A stretch of 30,872 bases of DNA, taken from positions 1 to 30,872 of IMG/VR virus record IMGVR_UViG_3300027754_000311, one strand, 5' to 3'. The notes beneath the pieces are model-generated. The model did not search any database and was not told the origin of the DNA. It saw only the letters and a list, made by a program, of their open reading frames with translations. The position numbers and the translations under genes are program-made. The stretch is from a virus. Below are positions 6,816 through 15,545 of the stretch, piece after piece (position 1 is the stretch's first letter; every line of letters begins with the position of its first letter).

Positions 6816-7732
6816 TATGGTCTATCCGTCGCCGTTGTATCATAGGCATGATTTTCATACGCCTCAAAATATGGAGAAATAGAGTTATCATCAAGCGTAC
6901 CAGCAGCCACTCCAGCGGGCTTCTCAACTGGACCGCAATCCTCTACAGAGAAATATCCATTAAACTGTTTAATCGCCTCAGTGTCCCTGATGCCACCGCG
7001 ACCTGCATCCGCAACATACTGTTGGGGAAGACCAATTACTGGCTGGGCAGTGCTGGTTACATCCAGAGACAAAGGAGGTTGGACTCCACCAAAAGCAAAC
7101 ATTGGCCTAAATTGAACTTTTAGAACAGACGCTCCACTAGTTTTTGCAGCCATAACTCTAACTGCATGGCACGAACTAGGCACACAACCGTCCGCAGACG
7201 GCTCATCCCAACTATATATGTTTACATCTGGATGATTACCCGCTTCAGTATCTCTATGTAAAATGTAGGGACCCGCAACATACCCGCCCATATTATAATC
7301 AGGATCTACTAGATTAGTCCAATAGATTACATCTCTTCGGTGAGTAACATCCCTTACTCTAACTTCAATACGTCCCGTTTTGCCTAAAACATCTCCAGCA
7401 CCGACCCTTACATTGGCGGCCCAGACATAATCAAAATGTATCATAAATTTATAATAACGATTGGCCTCAAAGTTTACAGAAAATTTTGTGGTATTTGGAT
7501 AACTAAACTGCACATCCAGCCAATTTACAGATGTTGACTGCGAATAAGCCCCAAAGGCATTAGAATAATTAGGAAGTGCCAAATTCATATTATTAGCCAT
7601 GCCTAAAGCAACTATGCCTTTAGCGTTCATCTCTAGATTATTGCGAATATCATCATCATTATCACACATTTGCTGAAGCAATTTATAGTCAGCTTTAGCA
7701 AATGTAGAAACATTAGGCTGGTGTATTTGCAT
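6815..7732 (-). CDS. Minor tail protein, second of a related trio
   Basis: This is a 305-residue predicted beta-rich tail-tip protein. The N-terminus has the conserved helix LLQQMCDNDDDI and then GIVALGM, as in its neighbours. The middle contains SVNFEANRYYKFMIHF, which matches INVEPNRIIHFELY of the upstream gene and a strand pattern usual in actinophage minor tail proteins. Toward the C-terminus both share an (I/V)VGLP or VIGLP segment followed by QQY. Two ATGs lie close together; I chose 7732, which is 6 bases after GGGAG, while 7738 abuts it. It overlaps the preceding gene by 20 bases and the following by one. Confidence 0.72.
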   Translation of the reverse strand: MQIHQPNVSTFAKADYKLLQQMCDNDDDIRNNLEMNAKGIVALGMANNMNLALPNYSNAFGAYSQSTSVNWLDVQFSYPNTTKFSVNFEANRYYKFMIHFDYVWAANVRVGAGDVLGKTGRIEVRVRDVTHRRDVIYWTNLVDPDYNMGGYVAGPYILHRDTEAGNHPDVNIYSWDEPSADGCVPSSCHAVRVMAAKTSGASVLKVQFRPMFAFGGVQPPLSLDVTSTAQPVIGLPQQYVADAGRGGIRDTEAIKQFNGYFSVEDCGPVEKPAGVAAGTLDDNSISPYFEAYENHAYDTTATDRP

Positions 7733-8714
7733 TTGCATCTCCCGTCTTAGTCTCTCCGTCTATCTTTATTATAGCAGACGTAGCATCACCGCAGTCAGTA
7801 GCAATAAACTGCGCTGTTGGGATTACACCAGCAAATGGATAGTAGCCTGTTCCAGCAAATGTTGCTGGCGACAGGCTAGGGTTGCCTGTGTAGGTTTCAA
7901 CAATACCTACTACCTCAGTATACTTTATAGGAGAATCTTGAGGGCTTGTGAAGTCGGAAAGATTATATCTGCCACTGCCGGAGCCTATAGTAGTTGCATC
8001 CGACGCTGAATAGTATTGTTGATCGGGCTCAGTAACTGAAGACGGTAGACCAACTATTGTATTGCGATTTTGCTCCCAGATTTCCATTTCAAGTTGCTGG
8101 GCTACCACTGACGACTGACATCTCCACATAACCTCATAAAGATGTGGACCTGAAGTGGCACCTATATCAAAGCAGTCATAATAGAAAGACCTCAATGACC
8201 TAGAACCTGGCATCGCTGTCCATAAATCTGTTCCAGACTCTGCAATAATTTGCTCCCCGTCGCGAGTAATAACAAAAGCATCAATAGCCCAGTTATCAGA
8301 TGTGTTTGGGCCAACATTGGGGTTGTTGTGAGTAAAAATAGGAATATACAATTCAAAATGAATAATACGATTTGGCTCAACATTAATATTTAAAGACAGA
8401 CCATTGGGATTTATTTCCCAATTGTCAATAACGCGAGTGTATTCACGAATTTTTTCTCCAGTATTTTTAACATTAGTCATGTCAGCAGCTGACACTAAAG
8501 TAGCGGCATAATTTGGATAAAAAGCTCTGTCTACGTCTCGATATCCTTTTTTACCGGTATTAGAAGCATACATAGTAAGTTCACTATACCCAATAACTCC
8601 ACGAGGTCTAAGATCAATTTCATCTGCAATCGATTGATCATTTTGTATCATCGCTTGTATTTTATCAATAGACAAAGGCTCTGACGACCACGACACTGGC
8701 TTATAAGATTCCAT
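7713..8714 (-). CDS. Minor tail protein, first of a related trio
   Basis: This 333-residue protein directly follows the giant hub gene, with start and stop overlapping as TAATG and AGGAAAG 8 bases upstream. The N-terminus (VSWSSEPLSIDKIQAMIQND, then GVIGYSEL) carries the motif shared by the trio. Its central strands INVEPNRIIHFELY and the C-terminal IVGLP segment link it most closely to the following gene. I infer a jelly-roll-like virion surface protein at the tail tip that contacts the host or anchors fibres. No catalytic residues or coiled coils are visible. Confidence 0.72.
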   Translation of the reverse strand: MESYKPVSWSSEPLSIDKIQAMIQNDQSIADEIDLRPRGVIGYSELTMYASNTGKKGYRDVDRAFYPNYAATLVSAADMTNVKNTGEKIREYTRVIDNWEINPNGLSLNINVEPNRIIHFELYIPIFTHNNPNVGPNTSDNWAIDAFVITRDGEQIIAESGTDLWTAMPGSRSLRSFYYDCFDIGATSGPHLYEVMWRCQSSVVAQQLEMEIWEQNRNTIVGLPSSVTEPDQQYYSASDATTIGSGSGRYNLSDFTSPQDSPIKYTEVVGIVETYTGNPSLSPATFAGTGYYPFAGVIPTAQFIATDCGDATSAIIKIDGETKTGDANANTPA

Positions 8715-11700
8715 TAAGATACTTTCCTGAGAGTCATTGTTTGATTAATTCCACCATCATAAGACATATTTATTGACATAATCCAATATTCATCGTTAGA
8801 AAGAGATAATCCATCTAAAGATTGTATCTTTATTCTATCACCCAATTGTAGTTGAGGTATCCCCATAGTAGAAATTTGTAAAACCGGACAAGGAATAGAG
8901 TATTTGGCAAGCAAGAACTGAGCTAAATCTTTAGCATACTCAGCATCTTGAATTAACGGATTGTCAATTTCTAATATTTTTTCTCCATATTTTCTAATAT
9001 TGTCTTTATAGTCCGACAATACTTCAACAATGTTTTGCTTACTAGACTCACTAGATGTTCCTACGACTCCAGAAACTACGAAGTGGTTTACTAGTTTAGT
9101 GACAGGGTTGGTGCCTTCTAGAACAATATATCTATCAGATGCTCTAGCTGAATTAGATGGAAACAATCTAATATATCCTTTTTGTCCATTAAATCTCCAA
9201 TTAGAGGCTACAACAGTTTTATCATAAATGACACCAGTAATGAAAGGATATTTAACAAAATAAACAGGTTGATTACTCCACTCCAAATTGTATTCACGAG
9301 CCTCTCCAACGACAGACCCAGATTTATGATAGGCGGCTGTAGATCCCCAATATCCTCGCTCAAGGTCAAATAAAGAACTGCCGCTGGATTTAGTGTATTT
9401 GATAAATTCATTATCAATTTTAACAACACCGCTCATTGGCCAAAGTGGCTCATAAAGAGAAGCATTATTCAAAGTTAACTCCAATGACAATGAGTCTGTA
9501 TTATACGCTGACGTAGAACTCGCCAACAAACATATAGCCAAAGACTCATTAGCAGCAGCGGCCCAAATATTTGGTGTGGATGAGCTAGTGGTCATTTTGG
9601 GGTAGACTTTAACTTTAACTTTATTAGTGTGCAGTTCTACTGTCTGAGAAGCAGAAATAATATCTTGATTTTGATCTAACGTATACTGAACTACAGCATG
9701 TTGAGTATCTAGGGCATCATCATATGATCTTCCATGCTCGTACACAAAATTCCCAAACTCATCAAAGAAATACATTCCAATATCAGCTGTAGCAATCTTA
9801 AGCATTTCAGCCCAATAAGACTCAGATGAAGTTGCAATCATATCATAGACATTTTGTCTAATACTTTTACCTCGAACATAATGTTTCAAGAATTTATCGA
9901 CTGTCAGTAGTTTATTGTAGATAGCAAAATTAGAAATATAGCCATCAAAGTCGTTGACACCAACAGCTCTATTGCCACCGATTATCATCTTAACTTGCGC
10001 TGATGTTAGAGCAGCAGTTGCTGTAGACCACGCATATTGAGCATACAAGACACCATTAAGGTAGATGCTTGCAGTGCAGGTAGTAGATGCTACTGTAAAA
10101 GTAAATCCTAAATGTGACCAAGCGTTGGCAGTCAAGGATGGGTATCCGCCAAAGGTAGTTGGGGTAACAGCCAACAAAGTCGCTCCAGAAGTTTGATGAA
10201 TCTCAAATTTGACCTTAGAGTCTGAATCTAGAAATATGCGCCAGCTTCCAGCAACATCCGTAGCCCCAAAGTTTTCACGAGAAAACAGATATTGCTTAGA
10301 TGTTACACTAGTTGGGTTTATCCACATCTCCATACTTAGAGGAGAAGTGGAACTTACAGTCATTGGTAAATCTGTAGTGTAATTTAAATATGCCACATGA
10401 TTAAGGGCAGAAGAGAACTTCGTGGACCTTGCTGCCTCAGAGGATATTGGCCCTGCGAAATTAGGAGAAATCTGATTGGCCGCTATTTTTTCATCATATG
10501 GAGCAGCGGCTCCCATGCGATACGTTAAATAATTTTTGTCAGACGCATAATCTCTTACAGCCAATACACCACTCTTGTTCCACAAAGAACTGGTAATTGC
10601 TGTAGATGTTGCACTAGTTCCAACATTGTCTGCTGTATAGGCATACATATGATTAGTAAATTTTGTTACATTGGGGCATATATTTTGGTTACTTTTTGAA
10701 TTAAATTTATAAGCAAAACCAGATTTTTTAAAATCTTCATATTCAAAAAATCTACCTTGATTTAAAGGCCAATAGTACAATAATTTTCCATCTTGAGATG
10801 AATTTATTATAGAAGAATCATATCCTGCTTTAGAGTAATGCGAATATAATTCTATTAAGGGAAGAACCCTTGCATAAATTGCTACATGAGATATAGACAA
10901 AGTAGAAGCATAAGTGTCTGCAGCGGTACTGACATTATTTGCACCTATTCTAAATGGAGCAGGTGTAGTAGATCTAAGCAAGCTGGCGTTTGCAAATTTT
11001 ACACCACCAGTTACATTTTTGCCATTTACATACATTTCCAGCTTAGAACCACCAAGCGTAACGGCAATATGATTCCATGCATTTAATTGCAATGGACTAT
11101 CGGTGCTGCTGGTTGCGGTTACTGCAGATAGTCCACTTGCCCCGGTATATGCTCTAAACTGCAGTAGACCGGAAGTGTTTATCGATAAATCCCATTCTTT
11201 TTCGGCAAGAGTAGCAGATGTTTTGGAAGCAATGGGAGTTAACAACCTAGAAGTAGGGTTTACCCATGCTTCAAAAGTAAATTGCCCAGTAGTACTTAGT
11301 ACAGTTGGCGTAAGGCTGAAATCATATGCACTATACGCAATGTTCCCATCTTGAGTTCCCTCATATGGAGTGATCGAAGTATTAGAAGCAGTTATATAAG
11401 ATGTAGTATTAGATGCTTTAAATTTTATAGCAGAGCTTGAATCTTCGCTAATTATTGGGCCAGCAACCGACGTAAAGCCTGAGCTAACAAGCAAGCCGTT
11501 GCGATCAAAGCCGGAAATATCTCTAACCAGAGGAGAACCGTAGGTTGTAGTACCGCTGTTTAACTTTAAGTCAAGAGGATAATAAGCAACAGGAGCAGCA
11601 GCAATAATCATACTCTTATAGAGATTGCTACTGTGCGCTCCAATTTTTTTATTTGCCACTGGGGAGTTCATATATTTTCTGATTTGAGACTGACTACGCG

Positions 11701-14700
11701 CAGTGCCCCACAGTTTGATTTCTTTCAGCGATCCAGAAAAAATGCTTGCAGTATCTAAAGTATGAGGACCATTGGCTAACGAACCTGTAACTGTGGAAGC
11801 AGAAAACCCCGCACCAATAAGCATTTGTCCAGATGGCCTAAATCCTGAAAAAGATGAAACTACAAAAGTATTATCTACAACTCCATCAATAAAATATGAT
11901 ATTTGAGTAGTATTGCCAACAGTTGCTGCAATAGTTGGATCAACTACAATAGCAACGTGATGCCAAATATTATCTGCAACTACAGCCGTGGAAGCTGTTC
12001 CGACACCTACTGCAGTGCCTGGAGCAAATGAAAGTATTCTTGTTTCAATCTTTCCGGCGGTATCAATATTGACACTGAATTCATTGGCATATCTTTTTGT
12101 GGCATAGTTTATTACAGTTTTTTTGGCAGCCGGAGTAGCACATTTAATCCAGAACTCTAGCGTCAACTCCGAGTTTGGAAAATCATAGAATGTTCTTGGC
12201 AGAACTTTAGTCGAAGCATACGTAGTATTTTTAATTTGAGCGCCAGTGACATTGCCTGTACCCATCAACAAGTCAGCAAATGGGTGACTATATAGATATA
12301 CACTTCCATTAAAGTTAAGAGCAAATGGCTCTAGTTGAGTTTCATTGAAGCGCCAGTAGGCATCGGGAGCATCTTTAATTATTTCAGTGTTATAGTTGTT
12401 ATCAATATTTAGTTTAGATGCAGGAACTCCACTCCTAAGCGCCAAGTCAGATATTGCTTCTGCTGCGGTAGCATCTGTAGATATATATCCATCTACCATC
12501 ATGCTATCTTGCATTTTTCCACTGAAGTCTCTGCACTGAACAGATGCCACCATATTATCGGAACCAAGGTTCCAGTTATCCGAATAAAAAATTCCCTCTT
12601 GTATGTATTCGGGGCTAGACCCGCTAGACGTAGCGTACTTATATCCAACAGTAAATTTGACACCCGGAAATATTAGACCATAAAGATCGCTAGACGAATT
12701 CTCAAGATTAAATCTTTTGCTTGTGTTGTCTAAGGTTAGGTTGCATGTATTTGCTCCGGTTGCGCCTAGTGGTACTGAGCTATCGAAGTTTTCACGAACT
12801 TTATCTACTTCCATGCTAGAGACATAGGAAGAAATATCTTCAGTAAATCGTGGAGCAAATTCTTCAATCCTTGCACAATCATTTACATATGCTGAGGAAT
12901 CTATAAATAAATGCAATGCTTTAATTTTTACAATAGAGCCAATTGAATAAATATATTTACTTTCACTGTCTACAGAAAAAGCAAGAGGGCCAACCCAGGC
13001 TCCAGACTCTAATTGATAATAAAAAGATCCTGTCCTAATTGCACCATATTTTAAAGTACTATACAAATCAACATAGTTAGCTGATATGGCATCAAAAGTT
13101 AAATAAATACTTGGTTTGTTTGGAAAATTAGCTGCAAAATCAGATTTAACTTTAGACCACCAACCATATTCATAGTCTGTGTCTACAAGAACCTCATTGC
13201 GTTCAGTGAAATGATAGTCGCCATCAGCGGTAATAGTTTCGCCATTTTCATCCAAAGCATCTAAAACTGCCCAAGGAACAGTATTCTCAGTTTTACCGTT
13301 TATAACTTGAAGTGGATTATAAATTTTATTAATAGCTTTATAGTCATTAACATTAATAACAGACTTATACAAAGTAGACCATGCTCTAAGGTCAGTCTTA
13401 GCATTAATAATAGCTACTTCAGCAATATATGTATCTCTACATCCTTCAGTGAATCCTACTCTTCCACCTATAAATGTTTTCCACGCTGGATTCATATTCA
13501 TAGTTCCAACACCGGAAACCCGATCCGTTTCAGCTTGGGCGTAATTGCCATCAACCATAAGATTTAATCTATTGCTACTATCTACAGTCATTACAATATG
13601 ATGCCAAGCATTAATAGAGATAGACGTATATTGAGCAATAGGGTTGCTGGCACCATCGTTGATAGAGGCAGTAATCTGAATTACACCACTAGATGCTTGT
13701 TTTCTCATTGCAAGATACCATGCATTATTGACAGCAGATCCACTGGAGCCATTGCCTTGTGCAGCAATCATCTCAACAGATTCGGCACCTGTTCCATTAA
13801 GTGCAGTAACATACACCCATGCGCTAACTGTCAAATTATTGCCAGTATAAACACTCGTTCCCGTAGATGTATTATCTGAAGTAAAATACCCGGCATCTAC
13901 TTTAGATGTCTTATCTATAAAAAATAAACTACCTCCGTCTAAACGACCAATAAACGGAGATACAACCGTACCATTAGACTTAGGATTGAAATTGACGGTG
14001 GCCGAGGTTGCAAAGTCAAGAAAACCGTCCCTTCCCTTGCCCGAAAAATCTTTAATATTTTGATGCACGACATCCGTAGAGGACCTAGTCAATACTTTTA
14101 AAGACCCAGACTTCCACCTTCGTGCAACGTCAGCAAAGGAAAGACAATCTTGATATATAGCAATTTCATCTATATATCCCCTCAATGCGTTAAGGTTAGT
14201 ATCAAACCCTGAGCCAACGCCATCTAATAACATAGAAGATTGATGTGCGCTCGCAATATACAGTGTACCGCTAGCAATGTCAATGAGGTTACCATTTTGC
14301 CTTGACTCGGTTGCAACAAGAACACTGTTAATATATATTTTTAATTCTTTAGAATTGTATGTTACTACAATATGCGACCATGCACCAACCGCTATAGAGT
14401 TAGGAGATTTTATAGACATGTATACATTCTGTAGGTCCTGAGCCATAGTTAGTGCATTTCCAGTATTGTTCACAATCACAAAACTGGGGTATACTGCAGA
14501 AGTAGACGCTAAAGCCGATGGTGCGGCATCGACTGAAAACATCCATTCAATTTTGTCTACAAGAATATTCTTCTCATTAAAGCGTTTTCCAACGTGATGT
14601 GCTACAACATGCTTGCCACGGTCTAGCACACCCGCATCACCCCCTGGTTTAATCCAGCACTCAAAGCTAAAGTTTGGATTATCTACAATACTCCATTTAT

Positions 14701-15151
14701 TTTGTAAATCTGGACTGGAAGATTGCGCATATGCACTTAATGGAGCGGTAGAAGTATTGAATCCAATAGAATAGTTGGTAACAGATGCGTCATTATCTCT
14801 AACAGCTCCAGGTTGAGCCAAGGTATAATTAGCTCCATTTAGGGAAAGATTGTTGTAACCCATTTCATCGGCAATGATTGTCCCAAAAGTGTCTGAAGCG
14901 TTATTCATTCTCCAATGAGATGCAGGCTTGGGTCCAGTATTCATGTTTTGTACAAGATCAAAAGAGTCGTTAAGCCTAAAATGCAATGCAGGGTTTAGGG
15001 ATTTAATATAATCGACATAATCATCTGATGTAGAGTATGCTTTAACATTAGTTAAAGACCTGCCATTAACCCATTCGGCCTCTACATAAGGCAATACATT
15101 ATGGGCGCTGTCTTGGACAGCAGTGGCAAGGGTGCCGGATATATTCTGCAT
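8714..15151 (-). CDS. Giant tail hub/minor tail protein with five LamG-like domains
   Basis: This 2145-residue protein probably forms the tail tip hub and displays sugar-binding modules. Hub-type segments are recognisable at 1-45, about 770-920 (TCNLTLDNTSKRFN, then LYGLIFPGVKF, then ATAAEAISDLALRSGVP) and about 1765-2145 (SYWAEMLKIATADIG, FFDEFGNFVYE, HTNKVKVKV, and a C-terminal LGDRIKI fold). Between them are five concanavalin/LamG-like beta-sandwiches at about 150-345, 430-590, 990-1155, 1285-1430 and 1600-1755. Each shows the pair F-x-x-E/A-x-W-(I/V) and W-x-H-(I/V/L), then a Y-(I/V/L)-(D/N)-G-like strand and IGG/IGA. Short lead-in motifs such as AYWRFNE, AYYPLDL and YYWPLNQ precede several. 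LamG folds often bind glycans, so cell surface polysaccharide recognition is likely. The domains are diverged copies. The ATG at 15151 is 1 base after the upstream stop. Confidence 0.85.
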   Translation of the reverse strand: MQNISGTLATAVQDSAHNVLPYVEAEWVNGRSLTNVKAYSTSDDYVDYIKSLNPALHFRLNDSFDLVQNMNTGPKPASHWRMNNASDTFGTIIADEMGYNNLSLNGANYTLAQPGAVRDNDASVTNYSIGFNTSTAPLSAYAQSSSPDLQNKWSIVDNPNFSFECWIKPGGDAGVLDRGKHVVAHHVGKRFNEKNILVDKIEWMFSVDAAPSALASTSAVYPSFVIVNNTGNALTMAQDLQNVYMSIKSPNSIAVGAWSHIVVTYNSKELKIYINSVLVATESRQNGNLIDIASGTLYIASAHQSSMLLDGVGSGFDTNLNALRGYIDEIAIYQDCLSFADVARRWKSGSLKVLTRSSTDVVHQNIKDFSGKGRDGFLDFATSATVNFNPKSNGTVVSPFIGRLDGGSLFFIDKTSKVDAGYFTSDNTSTGTSVYTGNNLTVSAWVYVTALNGTGAESVEMIAAQGNGSSGSAVNNAWYLAMRKQASSGVIQITASINDGASNPIAQYTSISINAWHHIVMTVDSSNRLNLMVDGNYAQAETDRVSGVGTMNMNPAWKTFIGGRVGFTEGCRDTYIAEVAIINAKTDLRAWSTLYKSVINVNDYKAINKIYNPLQVINGKTENTVPWAVLDALDENGETITADGDYHFTERNEVLVDTDYEYGWWSKVKSDFAANFPNKPSIYLTFDAISANYVDLYSTLKYGAIRTGSFYYQLESGAWVGPLAFSVDSESKYIYSIGSIVKIKALHLFIDSSAYVNDCARIEEFAPRFTEDISSYVSSMEVDKVRENFDSSVPLGATGANTCNLTLDNTSKRFNLENSSSDLYGLIFPGVKFTVGYKYATSSGSSPEYIQEGIFYSDNWNLGSDNMVASVQCRDFSGKMQDSMMVDGYISTDATAAEAISDLALRSGVPASKLNIDNNYNTEIIKDAPDAYWRFNETQLEPFALNFNGSVYLYSHPFADLLMGTGNVTGAQIKNTTYASTKVLPRTFYDFPNSELTLEFWIKCATPAAKKTVINYATKRYANEFSVNIDTAGKIETRILSFAPGTAVGVGTASTAVVADNIWHHVAIVVDPTIAATVGNTTQISYFIDGVVDNTFVVSSFSGFRPSGQMLIGAGFSASTVTGSLANGPHTLDTASIFSGSLKEIKLWGTARSQSQIRKYMNSPVANKKIGAHSSNLYKSMIIAAAPVAYYPLDLKLNSGTTTYGSPLVRDISGFDRNGLLVSSGFTSVAGPIISEDSSSAIKFKASNTTSYITASNTSITPYEGTQDGNIAYSAYDFSLTPTVLSTTGQFTFEAWVNPTSRLLTPIASKTSATLAEKEWDLSINTSGLLQFRAYTGASGLSAVTATSSTDSPLQLNAWNHIAVTLGGSKLEMYVNGKNVTGGVKFANASLLRSTTPAPFRIGANNVSTAADTYASTLSISHVAIYARVLPLIELYSHYSKAGYDSSIINSSQDGKLLYYWPLNQGRFFEYEDFKKSGFAYKFNSKSNQNICPNVTKFTNHMYAYTADNVGTSATSTAITSSLWNKSGVLAVRDYASDKNYLTYRMGAAAPYDEKIAANQISPNFAGPISSEAARSTKFSSALNHVAYLNYTTDLPMTVSSTSPLSMEMWINPTSVTSKQYLFSRENFGATDVAGSWRIFLDSDSKVKFEIHQTSGATLLAVTPTTFGGYPSLTANAWSHLGFTFTVASTTCTASIYLNGVLYAQYAWSTATAALTSAQVKMIIGGNRAVGVNDFDGYISNFAIYNKLLTVDKFLKHYVRGKSIRQNVYDMIATSSESYWAEMLKIATADIGMYFFDEFGNFVYEHGRSYDDALDTQHAVVQYTLDQNQDIISASQTVELHTNKVKVKVYPKMTTSSSTPNIWAAAANESLAICLLASSTSAYNTDSLSLELTLNNASLYEPLWPMSGVVKIDNEFIKYTKSSGSSLFDLERGYWGSTAAYHKSGSVVGEAREYNLEWSNQPVYFVKYPFITGVIYDKTVVASNWRFNGQKGYIRLFPSNSARASDRYIVLEGTNPVTKLVNHFVVSGVVGTSSESSKQNIVEVLSDYKDNIRKYGEKILEIDNPLIQDAEYAKDLAQFLLAKYSIPCPVLQISTMGIPQLQLGDRIKIQSLDGLSLSNDEYWIMSINMSYDGGINQTMTLRKVS

Positions 15152-15152
15152 A

Positions 15153-15545
15153 TTACTGTTGTTTCAATTCTAAGCTAACCTCATAAAAGATTGCACCAGA
15201 CACAAAATCCCTGCGCATAATGTTTTCACTATAACTTTCTATCCAGACGTTGTAGGTTTGAGTCGTGCCTATAGGCGCACGAACAATTAGCGGAAGAACT
15301 GCCTGGGTATCAGACAAGACCTTCAAAGTATTACGAGCTTCTTTCTTATCATATGTTTGAGTAGATAGACTGGGCAGTTGAGTCCATGCAATGCTGAAAG
15401 TATACTTAACTGCCTTGAAATATTTCTTAGTAAGCCCGCTGGCAAGCTCAACAGGAATTGAGCGCTCATCTCTCGCAGACGAGAAAGTGCGGCCCTGATC
15501 GGTAAGTTCATATCCACCAAGAGTAATTAGATTAGGCAGTGCCAT
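15153..15545 (-). CDS. Distal-tail-like minor tail protein
   Basis: This 130-residue protein lies between tape measure and hub, the usual place for a distal tail protein that closes the tail tube and docks the hub. The sequence is strand-rich: YFKAVKYTFSIAWTQLP, a short helical part, then VLPLIVRAP, YNVWIESYSE and a final YEVSLELKQQ strand, a layout typical of the beta-barrel tail proteins. It is shorter than two-domain distal tail proteins and has no receptor-binding insertion. Its ATG overlaps the tape measure stop by one base. The alternative is another small tail-tube-like protein. Confidence 0.6.
   Translation of the reverse strand: MALPNLITLGGYELTDQGRTFSSARDERSIPVELASGLTKKYFKAVKYTFSIAWTQLPSLSTQTYDKKEARNTLKVLSDTQAVLPLIVRAPIGTTQTYNVWIESYSENIMRRDFVSGAIFYEVSLELKQQ

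Noticed and set aside
13307-13879. Plus-strand open frames opposite the hub gene.
   Set aside because: They lie inside an uninterrupted 2145-codon minus-strand gene with recognisable domains, and their translations look like antisense coding noise.
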